A stretch of 64,000 nt of DNA from UBA935 sp031556725 (lineage in GTDB: Bacteria > Bacillota > Clostridia > Lachnospirales > Lachnospiraceae): assembly GCA_031556725.1 (NCBI GenBank), contig JAVBSL010000014.1, positions 62,001 to 126,000 of the forward strand, written 5' to 3'. The notes beneath the pieces were generated by a model, which saw nothing but the letters and a program-made list of their open reading frames with translations, searched no databases and was not told the DNA's origin. The first letter of the stretch is position 1. Each line of letters begins with the position of its first letter. This document shows positions 25,805-34,256 of this stretch, piece by piece. A program made the translations under genes and the position numbers.

Positions 25805-26710
25805 ATGCCCATTAAGACCCAAAGTGAGTTACCGGCTAAGGAAATACTGGAAAATGAAAATATATTTGTGATGGATGAAAACCGTGCAATGCATCAGGAT
25901 ATCCGTCCGCTGCAGATTTGCATTCTCAATCTGATGCCTGTCAAACAGGACACGGAATTACAGTTGTTACGGGAGCTGTCTAACACGCCATTGCATATCG
26001 ATGTGACTTTTATGAAGATGAACAGTCATGTTTCTTTGAATACGTCGATCAATCATTTGAATAAGTTTTATGATACTTTTAATGATTTGAAGTCAAGAAA
26101 GTTCGACGGTCTGATTATTACCGGAGCACCGGTAGAACAGATCCCTTTTGAAGAGGTGGATTATTGGCCGGAATTATGTGAGATTATGGAGTGGTCGAAA
26201 ACCCATGTGACTTCGACTTTTCATATCTGTTGGGGAGCTCAGGCGGCATTGTATTATCATTATGGAATTAATAAGGTACTGTTGCCGGAAAAATTGTTTG
26301 GGGTGTATGAGCATCAGGTGATGAAGCGTAAAGTGCCGTTGGTACGGGGCTTTGACGATTATTTTATGATTCCCCACAGCAGACATACGGCAGTGGATGA
26401 GAAGGCTTTGAAGGAATGTCAGGATCTGACGATACTGGCAGAATCGGAAGATGCCGGGGTTTTCTTATGTATTGCGGAAGAAGGCAAGCAGATTTTTGTG
26501 ATGGGGCATCCGGAGTATGACCGGTATACCCTGCATAATGAATATGTCAGGGATAAGGATAAAGGGCTGCCGATACAGGTGCCGAAGAATTATTATCCGG
26601 GGAATAACTGGGAGAGGAAACCGAAGCTGCAATGGCGGTCACATAGTAATGATTTGTATTGTAACTGGCTTAATTATTACGTGTACCAGATAACGCCTTA
26701 TGAGTTATAG
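25805..26710 (+). CDS. metAA: Homoserine O-acetyltransferase, MetA type
   Basis: MetA-family enzyme (301 aa) that activates homoserine for methionine synthesis. The acyl-accepting Cys is C142 (FHICWGAQAALY), and the His/Glu of the catalytic site are H235 and E237 in MGHPEYD. Residue 111 is Glu (GAPVEQIPF). In this family Glu at 111 is associated with acetyl-CoA and Gly with succinyl-CoA, so acetylation is predicted despite the historic name homoserine succinyltransferase. Length is normal and the C-terminal NWLNYYVYQITPYEL is the family ending. Confidence 0.92.
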   Translation: MPIKTQSELPAKEILENENIFVMDENRAMHQDIRPLQICILNLMPVKQDTELQLLRELSNTPLHIDVTFMKMNSHVSLNTSINHLNKFYDTFNDLKSRKFDGLIITGAPVEQIPFEEVDYWPELCEIMEWSKTHVTSTFHICWGAQAALYYHYGINKVLLPEKLFGVYEHQVMKRKVPLVRGFDDYFMIPHSRHTAVDEKALKECQDLTILAESEDAGVFLCIAEEGKQIFVMGHPEYDRYTLHNEYVRDKDKGLPIQVPKNYYPGNNWERKPKLQWRSHSNDLYCNWLNYYVYQITPYEL

Positions 26711-26767
26711 GAAAACACAGTGTTTAAGGGCTATCAGAAGATATCAGAAACCATCAAATTTTATCAC

Positions 26768-26808
26768 AAAGGAGAGCGGACCTCCCAATGCTCTCCTTTA
26801 TTTTTTTA
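26768..26808 (+). terminator. Intrinsic terminator after metA
   Basis: AAAGGAGAGC (26768-26777) and GCTCTCCTTT (26790-26799) form a perfect 10-bp stem followed by a T-rich run. Confidence 0.85.
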
Positions 26809-26839
26809 CATGGAGAAATTTATATTGAAGGGAAAAGGC

Positions 26840-27808
26840 ATGGAGAATCTTATAAAGAAGATATATTTGGCAGGAGGCTGCTTTTGGGGAACAGAAAAAT
26901 ATTTTTCATTGATTCCGGGAGTTATCAGTACTGAAGCAGGGTATGCAAATGGGAAAACGGAACACCCGACCTATGAAGAAGTATGCCAAGAGAATACGGG
27001 GCATGCGGAGACTGTTCGGGTGGAATATGATGCAGGACAGTTAAGTCTGACCTTTTTACTGGAACTGTTTTTTGATGTTATTGACCCAACTTCACTAAAT
27101 CGTCAGGGCAAAGATGTGGGAGAGCAGTATCGTACAGGAATTTATTATGTAGACGATGAAGACGAAGAGATTATTCGCGGAATCGTCGTGCTGCTGGGAG
27201 AAAGCCTTGATAAACCGGTTATGATTGAAGTTAAGCCGTTGCTTAATTATTATCCGGCGGAGGAGTACCACCAAAAATATCTGGATAAGAATTCTGGCGG
27301 ATACTGCCACATCGATCCCGGCAAATTTGAAAAGGTGCGTACCGCAGTTGACAAGAAAACAAAGTACCGCCAGCAATCAAAAGAAGAATTGCGTAATAAA
27401 TTGACCAGGCTGCAATTTGAAGTGACACAAAATGCTGCCACTGAGCCGCCATTTCAAAACGAATATGCAGACACGTTCCAACCAGGCATTTATGTGGACA
27501 TTACATCAGGAGAGCCACTTTTTGTGTCAACGGACAAATTTGAGTCGGGCTGTGGATGGCCAAGCTTTTCCAAACCGATCACACCGGATCTGATTGCTGA
27601 GTTTCAGGATAATTCTTATGGGCGCAGCCGGATTGAAGTAAGAAGCGGCAGGAGCGATGCTCACCTTGGGCATGTTTTTGAAGACGGGTCCAAGGAACTC
27701 GGTGGTTTACGCTACTGTATTAATAGTGCTGCCCTGCGCTTTATTCCAGAGGAAGACATGGAAGCAGAAGGATATGGACACCTGCTGGAATTACTGGAAA
27801 ATAAATAA
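26840..27808 (+). CDS. msrAB: Peptide methionine sulfoxide reductase, MsrA-MsrB fusion
   Basis: Bifunctional repair enzyme (322 aa) that reduces both S- and R-methionine sulfoxide. MsrA (about 1-160) has the catalytic Cys14 in AGGCFWGTEKYFS and SGGYCHIDPGKFEKV. MsrB (about 180-315) has GCGWPSFSKPI and the catalytic Cys in LRYCINSAALRFIP. The CxxC zinc pairs of many MsrB proteins are absent, as in other fused MsrAB proteins. I start at ATG 26840, behind GGGAAAAGG; the longer reading frame from 26720 would run through the metA terminator. Confidence 0.93.
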   Translation: MENLIKKIYLAGGCFWGTEKYFSLIPGVISTEAGYANGKTEHPTYEEVCQENTGHAETVRVEYDAGQLSLTFLLELFFDVIDPTSLNRQGKDVGEQYRTGIYYVDDEDEEIIRGIVVLLGESLDKPVMIEVKPLLNYYPAEEYHQKYLDKNSGGYCHIDPGKFEKVRTAVDKKTKYRQQSKEELRNKLTRLQFEVTQNAATEPPFQNEYADTFQPGIYVDITSGEPLFVSTDKFESGCGWPSFSKPITPDLIAEFQDNSYGRSRIEVRSGRSDAHLGHVFEDGSKELGGLRYCINSAALRFIPEEDMEAEGYGHLLELLENK

Positions 27809-27847
27809 TCAGATAACATTTTTTATTAAGGGTAGCGGGAGACAAAG

Positions 27848-28663
27848 ATGATTAAGATAGATGGCTTATATGAAATCAAGAAATATGATAAAGTAGTTAA
27901 CGATAAATGTCCGAGTTTTTCCGGAATAGTGGCAGGAGTCTGTAAAGGAGACTTGTGGGTTGATAACCTTGAAAATCCCAATATTGCCCTTGCTTATTCT
28001 GATGCAGTTGGAGGGTTTGCTATTTTAGGGGAAGCCCAATCAAAGGAAGAGTATCAAAAGGTTGAAGAATTTCTCAATGACGAATTGTTTCCTATGTTAA
28101 AAGAAAAGGGAATCAATCATTTTGAATTTTCTATTGAAAATGATAAGTTAAAAGAACAGATTTTAAAGATGTTTGTGGATAAGAAAATCGAACAGGAAAT
28201 GGAATATAGCTATAGAAGGAATGTCAAAATTCAGGAACATCCCCTGCCGGAAGGATATACGTTACATCCCGTAGACAATCAGCTATGGAAGCTGATAAAT
28301 GAAGGGATTATAGATAATGCCCGTTTTCTGACTGAACGAATATTAGAATCATGGGAAAGCTTCGATGATTTCTTAAGAAAAAGCTTAGCCTTTTGCATCA
28401 TGTATTCGAATGAAATTGTTTCTGTAATTGTCGGGACAGGAAGATTTGGCGATAATATTGCAATTGATATCGAAACAGAAGAAATACATAGGAATAGAGG
28501 GTTAGGCTTTATTTTGACTGAAAGATTTGTGAACGAATGTGTAAAGAAAGGGATGGTTGCTCAATGGGATTGTGTGGAGTCGAATCCTGAATCAAAGAAT
28601 TTGGTAGAAAAAGCAAAATTTAAATTCTTAAAGCAAGGTGAAATATACTGGTTTGGTATATAG
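27848..28663 (+). CDS. GNAT-family N-acetyltransferase
   Basis: Protein of 271 aa whose C-terminal half has a GNAT fold: the segment EIHRNRGLGFILTERFVNEC is the acetyl-CoA pyrophosphate loop (R-x-x-G-x-G/L type). The N-terminal half (about 1-125) looks like the companion domain of the GNAT_acetyltran group. The acceptor is unknown. It stands alone after msrAB, 39 nt downstream, and is followed by an apparent gene remnant. Confidence 0.75.
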   Translation: MIKIDGLYEIKKYDKVVNDKCPSFSGIVAGVCKGDLWVDNLENPNIALAYSDAVGGFAILGEAQSKEEYQKVEEFLNDELFPMLKEKGINHFEFSIENDKLKEQILKMFVDKKIEQEMEYSYRRNVKIQEHPLPEGYTLHPVDNQLWKLINEGIIDNARFLTERILESWESFDDFLRKSLAFCIMYSNEIVSVIVGTGRFGDNIAIDIETEEIHRNRGLGFILTERFVNECVKKGMVAQWDCVESNPESKNLVEKAKFKFLKQGEIYWFGI

Positions 28664-28708
28664 TATAATAAGTTATTGGTATTGTACTGGTCAGAGTAGG
28701 GCGGGTAA

Positions 28709-28805
28709 GAGGTAAGGTATCACCTCAAAAACAGCATCGCTGATACCCTGAACATCCCATCGCCCGTCTCGAACTGTGCCTGGCGGTTGTTCAAGAAATG
28801 GTTAA
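28709..28805 (+). pseudogene. Possible coding remnant, GC-richer than its surroundings
   Basis: After an in-frame stop the reading frame runs YHLKNSIADTLNIPSPVS then NCAWRLFKKWL, without a start codon or ribosome site, and enters the 3' end of the convergent AraC gene. Base composition looks richer in G+C than both neighbours. I do not recognise the family; it may be a decayed fragment of a transferred gene, or chance. Confidence 0.25.
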
Positions 28806-29852
28806 CTATATATGATAACCAAGTCTTCGATATTCAGTAGGAGTCATCTTTAAATTCTTCTTAAAAGTTCGAATAAAATGTTCAGTGGTTTCATAACCGA
28901 TCTGATTGGCAATGTTTGCAACCGATAAATTAGTATCTTGTAGTAAAACCTGGGCTTTTTCCATTCTGATCTGCTGCAGCAGCTGGGTAAACGTCCGGTT
29001 GGTTATGGTTTTGATTAGCTTGGAGGTATATTCCGGGGTGTAATGAAAACGTTCGGCAATGTCTTCCAAGGTAACCGAAGAGAAATTATCCTGAATAAAT
29101 TGTAGTATTGCAAAGCGTTGAACATCTGCCTTTTGGGTAAAGGTAGGGAGTTCGACGCTTTTTTCATAATTGCGGATCAGCAACCCAAAGATCAGCATCA
29201 GGGTATAACCAATCATCTGGTCAAAATAAAGAGACTGATTAACCGATTCCCAATACATATACAAAAATCCCCTTTGAATTTCAAAATCACTTCCGGTGTG
29301 AAAGATAATATAGTGGTTGCCATTTTCAGAATAAATATTATTCAAAAAAAAGGCGGACAGAATATTAGGGTTGCTTAAAAAGTTAAAGAAAATATTGTGG
29401 AGAGTACTTTTTCTGATTAAACAGTTTAAGACTACGCTTCCGTCAAAAACACCGATTGAATGCGGCACCCCGGGAGGAATAATACATATATCGCCGGAAT
29501 GCAAAGTAATTGTTCGATTGCTGATTGTTTGTTCACAGTTTCCGTCATAAACATAAATCAATTCAAAAAAAGTATGTTCATGTTTAATAGCCGGAGTGTA
29601 ACGATTATGACGCAATGTAACAATAGCTGGATTGGAAATTTGGTCAAAAAAGAAAGAATCCTCGAACCGTGGTGGTATCGTATTTTCAATTTCGGGGATT
29701 AATAAATGTCGTGTATAAACCATGTTCATGTCCAGCTGCGACAGGAATTGGCTTAAGGAATATTCTTGCTGTCTTGCATAGTAGTACTTTTTGTAAAATT
29801 CTTCATCTTCATTTAAGCGATATATTTCACTTCTAAGAGTTTCGTAATCCAA
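28806..29852 (-). CDS. AraC-family transcriptional regulator with cupin sensor domain
   Basis: Regulator of 348 aa. The N-terminal half has a sugar-binding cupin: IKHEHTFFELIYVYDGNC and LHSGDICIIPPGVPHSI. The C-terminal 100 residues hold two helix-turn-helix motifs: VTLEDIAERFHYTPEYTSKL and LSVANIANQIGYETTEHFIR, with the family end FKKNLKMTPTEYRRL. The start is TTG 29852, 7 nt after GGAGGG; an in-frame TTG at 29858 is too close to that site. It is divergent from the rhamnoside operon at 30015 and is its most likely activator. Confidence 0.88.
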   Translation of the reverse strand: MDYETLRSEIYRLNEDEEFYKKYYYARQQEYSLSQFLSQLDMNMVYTRHLLIPEIENTIPPRFEDSFFFDQISNPAIVTLRHNRYTPAIKHEHTFFELIYVYDGNCEQTISNRTITLHSGDICIIPPGVPHSIGVFDGSVVLNCLIRKSTLHNIFFNFLSNPNILSAFFLNNIYSENGNHYIIFHTGSDFEIQRGFLYMYWESVNQSLYFDQMIGYTLMLIFGLLIRNYEKSVELPTFTQKADVQRFAILQFIQDNFSSVTLEDIAERFHYTPEYTSKLIKTITNRTFTQLLQQIRMEKAQVLLQDTNLSVANIANQIGYETTEHFIRTFKKNLKMTPTEYRRLGYHI

Positions 29853-29945
29853 AATCAATCCCTCCGCTTAAAATAACACAGTAAATATATATCAAATATA
29901 ATATATAAATTATAATTAGTCAACTAAATTGATTAATATAAACAA

Positions 29946-29973
29946 TTGTTAAAGGGTATATAAAAACTATAAT
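29946..29973 (+). promoter_or_regulatory. Promoter of the rhamnoside operon
   Basis: TTGTTA (29946-29951) and TATAAT (29968-29973) are 16 bp apart. The 29859-29945 stretch upstream is very AT-rich and holds no gene; AraC sites probably lie there but I could not define them. Confidence 0.55.
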
Positions 29974-30014
29974 GTAATTATAAAGAAAATTCAAAAAAAT
30001 AAAAGAGGTAGAAA

Positions 30015-30251
30015 GTGAAAATTAAAAATATTAAGGACACAAGCGAATTTTTTAAGTTAATAGACCAATGCACAGGAAAAGTGGAATTGATAACCGGAGA
30101 AGGTGACAGGCTAAACCTTAAATCAAAACTATGTCAGTTCGTTGCCCTGGCAAATGTGTTTGCCTGTGAGGAGATACCGGAAATGGAAGTGGTGGCTTAT
30201 GAACAGGAAGATGCAATAAAAATCATTGAGTTTATAGCAAATCAAGCATAA
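30015..30251 (+). CDS. Small HPr-like protein lacking the active-site His region
   Basis: Protein of 78 aa, GTG start behind AGAGGTAGAAA. The segment KVELITGEGDRLNLKSKLCQ, followed by a helix and the strand EMEVVAYEQEDA, resembles the second half of HPr, where the regulatory Ser46 lies in VNLKSIMGVMSL; here NLKS is residues 34-37. The His15 segment of HPr has no counterpart, so it should not act as a PTS phosphocarrier. It is the first gene of a sugar ABC-transporter operon with no PTS gene, and may be a Crh-like or purely structural regulator. The homology is my own reading and needs testing. Confidence 0.5.
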   Translation: MKIKNIKDTSEFFKLIDQCTGKVELITGEGDRLNLKSKLCQFVALANVFACEEIPEMEVVAYEQEDAIKIIEFIANQA

Positions 30252-30278
30252 AAGCATCAAACGAAAGGACATTGACGG

Positions 30279-31778
30279 ATGAAAAAAGAAGTGATTGTGG
30301 AAGTAAAGCATATGTACAAATCTTTTGGTTCTACAGTGGCGTTGAACGATGTGAGTATAACAGTTCAGCGGGGAGAAATTCAAGGTCTGATTGGCGAAAA
30401 TGGTTCGGGAAAATCCACAGTAACCTCTATTATATCAGGAATGCAGAAAGCAAATTCAGGAGAGATGTTTTACCAAAACGAAAAATGGGAACCTGAAAGC
30501 ATGTTGTGGGCTTTGGATAGAGGCATCGGTATGATCGTTCAGGAAAGTGGAACGGTACCTGGAGTTACAGTTGCCGAAAACATATTTCTGGGAGAAACAG
30601 ATAAATTTAAGACTTTCGGAGTTGTTAAAAGAAAGCAAATGATGCAGGAAGCTCAGAAGGCCTTAGGTGCAATCGGAGCAAATCATATCAGGGCAGATGC
30701 AGTAACGGCGGCATTAGATATGCAGGACCGGAAATTGGTGGAAATCGCTAAGGTCATGATAAAGCAGCCGCAGGTGCTGGTGGTAGACGAGACAACTACG
30801 GCGCTTTCCCAAATCGGACGGGATATTATCTATAAAATCATGAACCAAATGAAACAGGAAAATAAAGCGGTTATCTTTATTTCCCATGATTTGGATGAAA
30901 TCATTAATGTCTGTGATGCCTTAACAGTTTTGCGTGATGGCAAGATTATCGTCACCTTTAATAAAGAAGAATTCAATGAAGACTTAATCAAGACCAGTAT
31001 GATTGGCCGGGAGCTGGAGGGCGATTATTACCGCAGCGATTATGACGGCAGCTATGGAGCAGATGTGGTTTTGGAAGTAAAAAATGCGCAGATGGGAGAT
31101 CAGCTGAAAAACTTTGATCTACAGTTACATAAGGGTGAAATACTAGGTATCGGCGGCCTCTCACATTGTGGTATGCATACTCTCGGGAAAGTGCTGTTTG
31201 GTGCGATGAAACCAGAGTCAGGCGAAGTCTTAACTGCGGGGAGGCAATTGAAAAGTGAAGCAGACGCAATGAGGCGTAAGATCGGTTATGTGGCAAAGGA
31301 TCGGGATAGTGAATCGCTCAGCTTAAATGCCAGCATTAAAGACAATATTTCCATAGGCGGTATGGATAGATTCGCTGTAAAGAAGTTTTTAATTATGCCT
31401 CATAAAGAAAAGGACTATGTTAGTAAACAGGTTGATGATTTAAGCATCAAATGTGCTGGCATTGAACAGTATGTATCGGCACTTTCCGGTGGAAATAAGC
31501 AAAAGGTGGTATTTGGAAAGTGGATTGGACGAGGCAGTGATATCCTCATCTTGGATTGTCCCACCCGTGGAGTGGATATTGGCGTGAAACAGGCGATGTA
31601 TCAGTTGATGTATCGGATGAAGAAGGAAGGGAAATCCATTATCATCATCTCTGAAGAAATGGCAGAACTGATCGGCATGGCAGACAGGCTTTTGGTGATG
31701 AAGGACGGAGAAATTAAAAAGGAATTTCCAAGAAGCAAGTCTTTGTGTGAAGCTGATATTATCCAGTACATGATTTAG
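30279..31778 (+). CDS. Sugar ABC transporter ATP-binding protein, RbsA/MglA type (two ATPase domains)
   Basis: Double ATPase (499 aa) powering the permease pair encoded next. Domain 1: Walker A GENGSGKST, Walker B VLVVDETTT, and switch IFISHDLDEI. Domain 2: a degenerate Walker A (GLSHCGMHTLGKVLFG), signature LSGGNKQKVVFGKW, Walker B ILILDCPTRGVDIG and IIISEEMAE. A weak second Walker A is normal in this family. It forms one importer with genes 31792, 32876 and 34257. Confidence 0.92.
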   Translation: MKKEVIVEVKHMYKSFGSTVALNDVSITVQRGEIQGLIGENGSGKSTVTSIISGMQKANSGEMFYQNEKWEPESMLWALDRGIGMIVQESGTVPGVTVAENIFLGETDKFKTFGVVKRKQMMQEAQKALGAIGANHIRADAVTAALDMQDRKLVEIAKVMIKQPQVLVVDETTTALSQIGRDIIYKIMNQMKQENKAVIFISHDLDEIINVCDALTVLRDGKIIVTFNKEEFNEDLIKTSMIGRELEGDYYRSDYDGSYGADVVLEVKNAQMGDQLKNFDLQLHKGEILGIGGLSHCGMHTLGKVLFGAMKPESGEVLTAGRQLKSEADAMRRKIGYVAKDRDSESLSLNASIKDNISIGGMDRFAVKKFLIMPHKEKDYVSKQVDDLSIKCAGIEQYVSALSGGNKQKVVFGKWIGRGSDILILDCPTRGVDIGVKQAMYQLMYRMKKEGKSIIIISEEMAELIGMADRLLVMKDGEIKKEFPRSKSLCEADIIQYMI

Positions 31779-31791
31779 GAGGAGCATTAGG

Positions 31792-32751
31792 ATGAAAAAA
31801 GAGAATATAAAAAAGTTCATATTAAATCTGGCTCCTCTATTCGGATTGATTGTATTGGCAGCAGCATTCTTTATTATTGGAACATGGAAAGATATTAACA
31901 TTCCTTATGGTATGAAAGCAATCGTTAATCAGTCGGTAGTGGTGGCAGTAGTAGCAACCGGAGCGGTTTTTATTTATACATTAGGCTCCTTTGATATTAG
32001 CCTGGGGGCTTCGGCGGCAGTCAGTGCGTTGCTTGGAGCTATGGCATATAATGCCACGGGAAATTTGTTTGTGATGGCAGCAACTTGTGTAGGTGTGGCG
32101 GTATTGATCTCGTTATTTAATTCCATACTTGCTTCGGTGTTCAATCTGCCGGTTTTTGTTACTACAATTGCAATGCTGAGTATTTTAAATGCACTGGTGC
32201 TGGTTCTTATAAAAGTGAACGGAACGGGATCGGAAATCGCAGTTCCGGCGGCAGCGGTAAAAGCGTTGAATACAATCCCCTTTAAAGTTGTTGTATTAAT
32301 CACTTTTTTAATCATATGTATTTTCGTTTTCAATTTCACAAAAATCGGAAGAATGCAAAAATTCTTAGGTGGAAATCCTCTTTGCGCAAAGCTGACAGGA
32401 ATATCCGGAAAGAAAATGGCAGTAGCTGCTTTTATTATGGCGGGAATAGGTGTTGGATTGGGAGCTTTTTTATCTATTATATATGCGCCCACACTAACAC
32501 GTAATACGGCCTCCAGTGTGGGTATGGATGTAATCATTGCCATTGTATTTGGCGGTATGCCGGTATCAGGGGGAGCAAGAAGTAAAATATACGCGGCAGT
32601 AATTGGTGCCTTTTCCATGACTTTTTTAGGGCAGATCATGGTGATGCTCAATCTAAACTCCGGTATCGGTCAAATGGTAAAAGCAGCGATCTTTATTTTG
32701 GTAGTATTCTTGGCAACAAGTGATCAACGAGGAAAACTTCTGCCCAGATAA
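31792..32751 (+). CDS. Sugar ABC transporter permease, RbsC/YtfT family (subunit 1)
   Basis: Membrane permease (319 aa) of the ribose/galactose type with about nine hydrophobic segments. The motif GSFDISLGASAAVSALLGA (near 65) and the C-terminal IVFGGMPVSGGARSKIYAAV are family hallmarks. RBS GGAGGAGCATTAGG precedes the ATG. A second, different permease at 34257 suggests a heterodimeric channel, as in YtfT-YjfF or LsrC-LsrD. Confidence 0.9.
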   Translation: MKKENIKKFILNLAPLFGLIVLAAAFFIIGTWKDINIPYGMKAIVNQSVVVAVVATGAVFIYTLGSFDISLGASAAVSALLGAMAYNATGNLFVMAATCVGVAVLISLFNSILASVFNLPVFVTTIAMLSILNALVLVLIKVNGTGSEIAVPAAAVKALNTIPFKVVVLITFLIICIFVFNFTKIGRMQKFLGGNPLCAKLTGISGKKMAVAAFIMAGIGVGLGAFLSIIYAPTLTRNTASSVGMDVIIAIVFGGMPVSGGARSKIYAAVIGAFSMTFLGQIMVMLNLNSGIGQMVKAAIFILVVFLATSDQRGKLLPR

Positions 32752-32753
32752 CA

Positions 32754-32794
32754 AGACGAGCGTGGCTCGTCTGGAAGAACGCAGGGCGTTCTTC
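32754..32794 (+). repeat. Two adjacent perfect triloop hairpins between permease and binding protein
   Basis: AGACGAGC-GTG-GCTCGTCT (32754-32772) is followed directly by GAAGAACGC-AGG-GCGTTCTTC (32774-32794). There is no U-tract, so they are unlikely terminators; they may protect the binding-protein mRNA or mark processing. A weaker hairpin (TAGAAA near 32818 with TTTCTA near 32842) follows. Confidence 0.75.
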
Positions 32795-32875
32795 TGAATG
32801 ATATACACTTATGTAAATAGAAATACTTGCGAAAGTGAGTTTCTATAAAAAGAAAAAAACAAGGAGGACTAAGTA

Positions 32876-34171
32876 ATGAAAAAGTTTTTAGCAATGGTTC
32901 TTTGTCTGTCAATGACAGCATCAATGATGTTAACTGGATGTGGCAGTAAAGAAAACGCAGGAACAACACAAACAGCTGAGGAGGCTCAGGCCCCGGATGC
33001 AGTAGAGAACACTGAGGCAGCAACTGAGGATGTACAGGGTGAAGCAGCACCTGAACTGGACATGAGTCAGAAAATCAAAATTGGTATTTTAGTATCGGAT
33101 GCGACAACTGCAGAGGCACTGGCATTCAGAACTTATTACACAGACTACATCCAGAAGCAGTATAACGTGGAGTTGATTTACTCCGATGAGTTAAAGGATG
33201 CAGCCGGAGAAACTTCAGCAATTGATACCTTTATTACGAATAATTGTAAGGCTATTATCTCCTTTTCTTCTTTCGATCGGGCCGCACAGATTGAGCAGTG
33301 TGAGGGTGTAGGTGTCTACTATGCGGTAGCAACCGGCACATTGACAGAAGAAGAATATGAAACCTACAAAGGATATGAGCACTATGTAGGAGCAATCGGA
33401 CCATCTCTTAATATTGAATTCCAGACCGGCTATGATATGGCTCAGTACTATCTGGAACAGGGAAAAACTAATTTTGCAATTTTTGGCGGAGCCATTCCTT
33501 ATTACACCGAAATGCACATTTATCGTGCCGCCGGTATGCTGTTAGCTATGGTAGAAGCTGGTGGTGAAGGTGCAAGCTACAAAGGAGCTACAGATGAAGG
33601 CTCAATTGTCGGCCAGATTATGGCAGACAGCGGAATTGATACAGGAGCCATCGGAAATATCAATATTGTCGGCTATGTAGGCGGATACGATATGGATGAT
33701 GCCTGGTTTGGAAAGTGTGCTCAGATGGCACAGACACCGGATCTGGAAGTGATTTTGGCAGTAGGAAACGGTTCGGATTTCTTTGGTACATCCGTAGCCG
33801 GAACTGATGTTAAGGTTGCCAGTGTGGATGCGTATGCCAGCAGCTATGGAGAAGCGATGGAAGCAGGAATGCTGGATTACCTGGCAGGCAAGTTTTCCGC
33901 CAGCATTGGGCCGGTCTTTATAGCCACCTATAGAGCAGCATTGGGATCACCGGTTCGGACAACAGAGGGTAATGCCCTTGCTCTTAGCCAGGGATACTGG
34001 GTAGCTACTTCGGCAGAAGAATTTAATAAATATTACGCCATCGACAGTTCTGTGGAAAGTCCGGCTTATACAAAAAATATGTTAGATGCATTATTAACAG
34101 CAGACTTTACAAGTTTTTCAGATTTTGTAAAACAGTTTAAATTCAGTGAAATTCAGTCTATGGCTAAATAA
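32876..34171 (+). CDS. Sugar ABC transporter substrate-binding lipoprotein
   Basis: Binding protein (431 aa) of the ribose/galactose class. The signal peptide ends in the lipobox MLTGC (Cys21), then a Glu/Ala-rich linker to about 60. The mature protein starts with the strand IKIGILVSDATTAEA and has a periplasmic-binding fold. It is longer than RbsB-type proteins (about 300 aa), so the ligand may be larger than a monosaccharide, in keeping with the cytoplasmic glycosidases encoded downstream. It sits between two permease genes and is flanked by strong hairpins (32754-32794 and 34190-34213) that could stabilise its mRNA. Confidence 0.85.
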   Translation: MKKFLAMVLCLSMTASMMLTGCGSKENAGTTQTAEEAQAPDAVENTEAATEDVQGEAAPELDMSQKIKIGILVSDATTAEALAFRTYYTDYIQKQYNVELIYSDELKDAAGETSAIDTFITNNCKAIISFSSFDRAAQIEQCEGVGVYYAVATGTLTEEEYETYKGYEHYVGAIGPSLNIEFQTGYDMAQYYLEQGKTNFAIFGGAIPYYTEMHIYRAAGMLLAMVEAGGEGASYKGATDEGSIVGQIMADSGIDTGAIGNINIVGYVGGYDMDDAWFGKCAQMAQTPDLEVILAVGNGSDFFGTSVAGTDVKVASVDAYASSYGEAMEAGMLDYLAGKFSASIGPVFIATYRAALGSPVRTTEGNALALSQGYWVATSAEEFNKYYAIDSSVESPAYTKNMLDALLTADFTSFSDFVKQFKFSEIQSMAK

Positions 34172-34189
34172 AGATTTATAGAAAATTAT

Positions 34190-34213
34190 TTCCGGCCGGT
34201 TAGCCGGCCGGAA
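34190..34213 (+). repeat. Strong GC-rich hairpin after the binding-protein gene
   Basis: TTCCGGCCGG (34190-34199) and CCGGCCGGAA (34204-34213) form a perfect 10-bp stem with loop TTAG. It lacks a T-run and is probably an mRNA stabiliser or pause site, not a full terminator. Confidence 0.8.
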
Positions 34214-34256
34214 GCATTTGATGAAAATGTGACATTTGGATATATGGAGGAGCAGT

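Noticed and set aside
31974..32651. 225-codon minus-strand frame
   Set aside because: It is antisense to an obvious RbsC-type permease and has no recognisable family or ribosome site.
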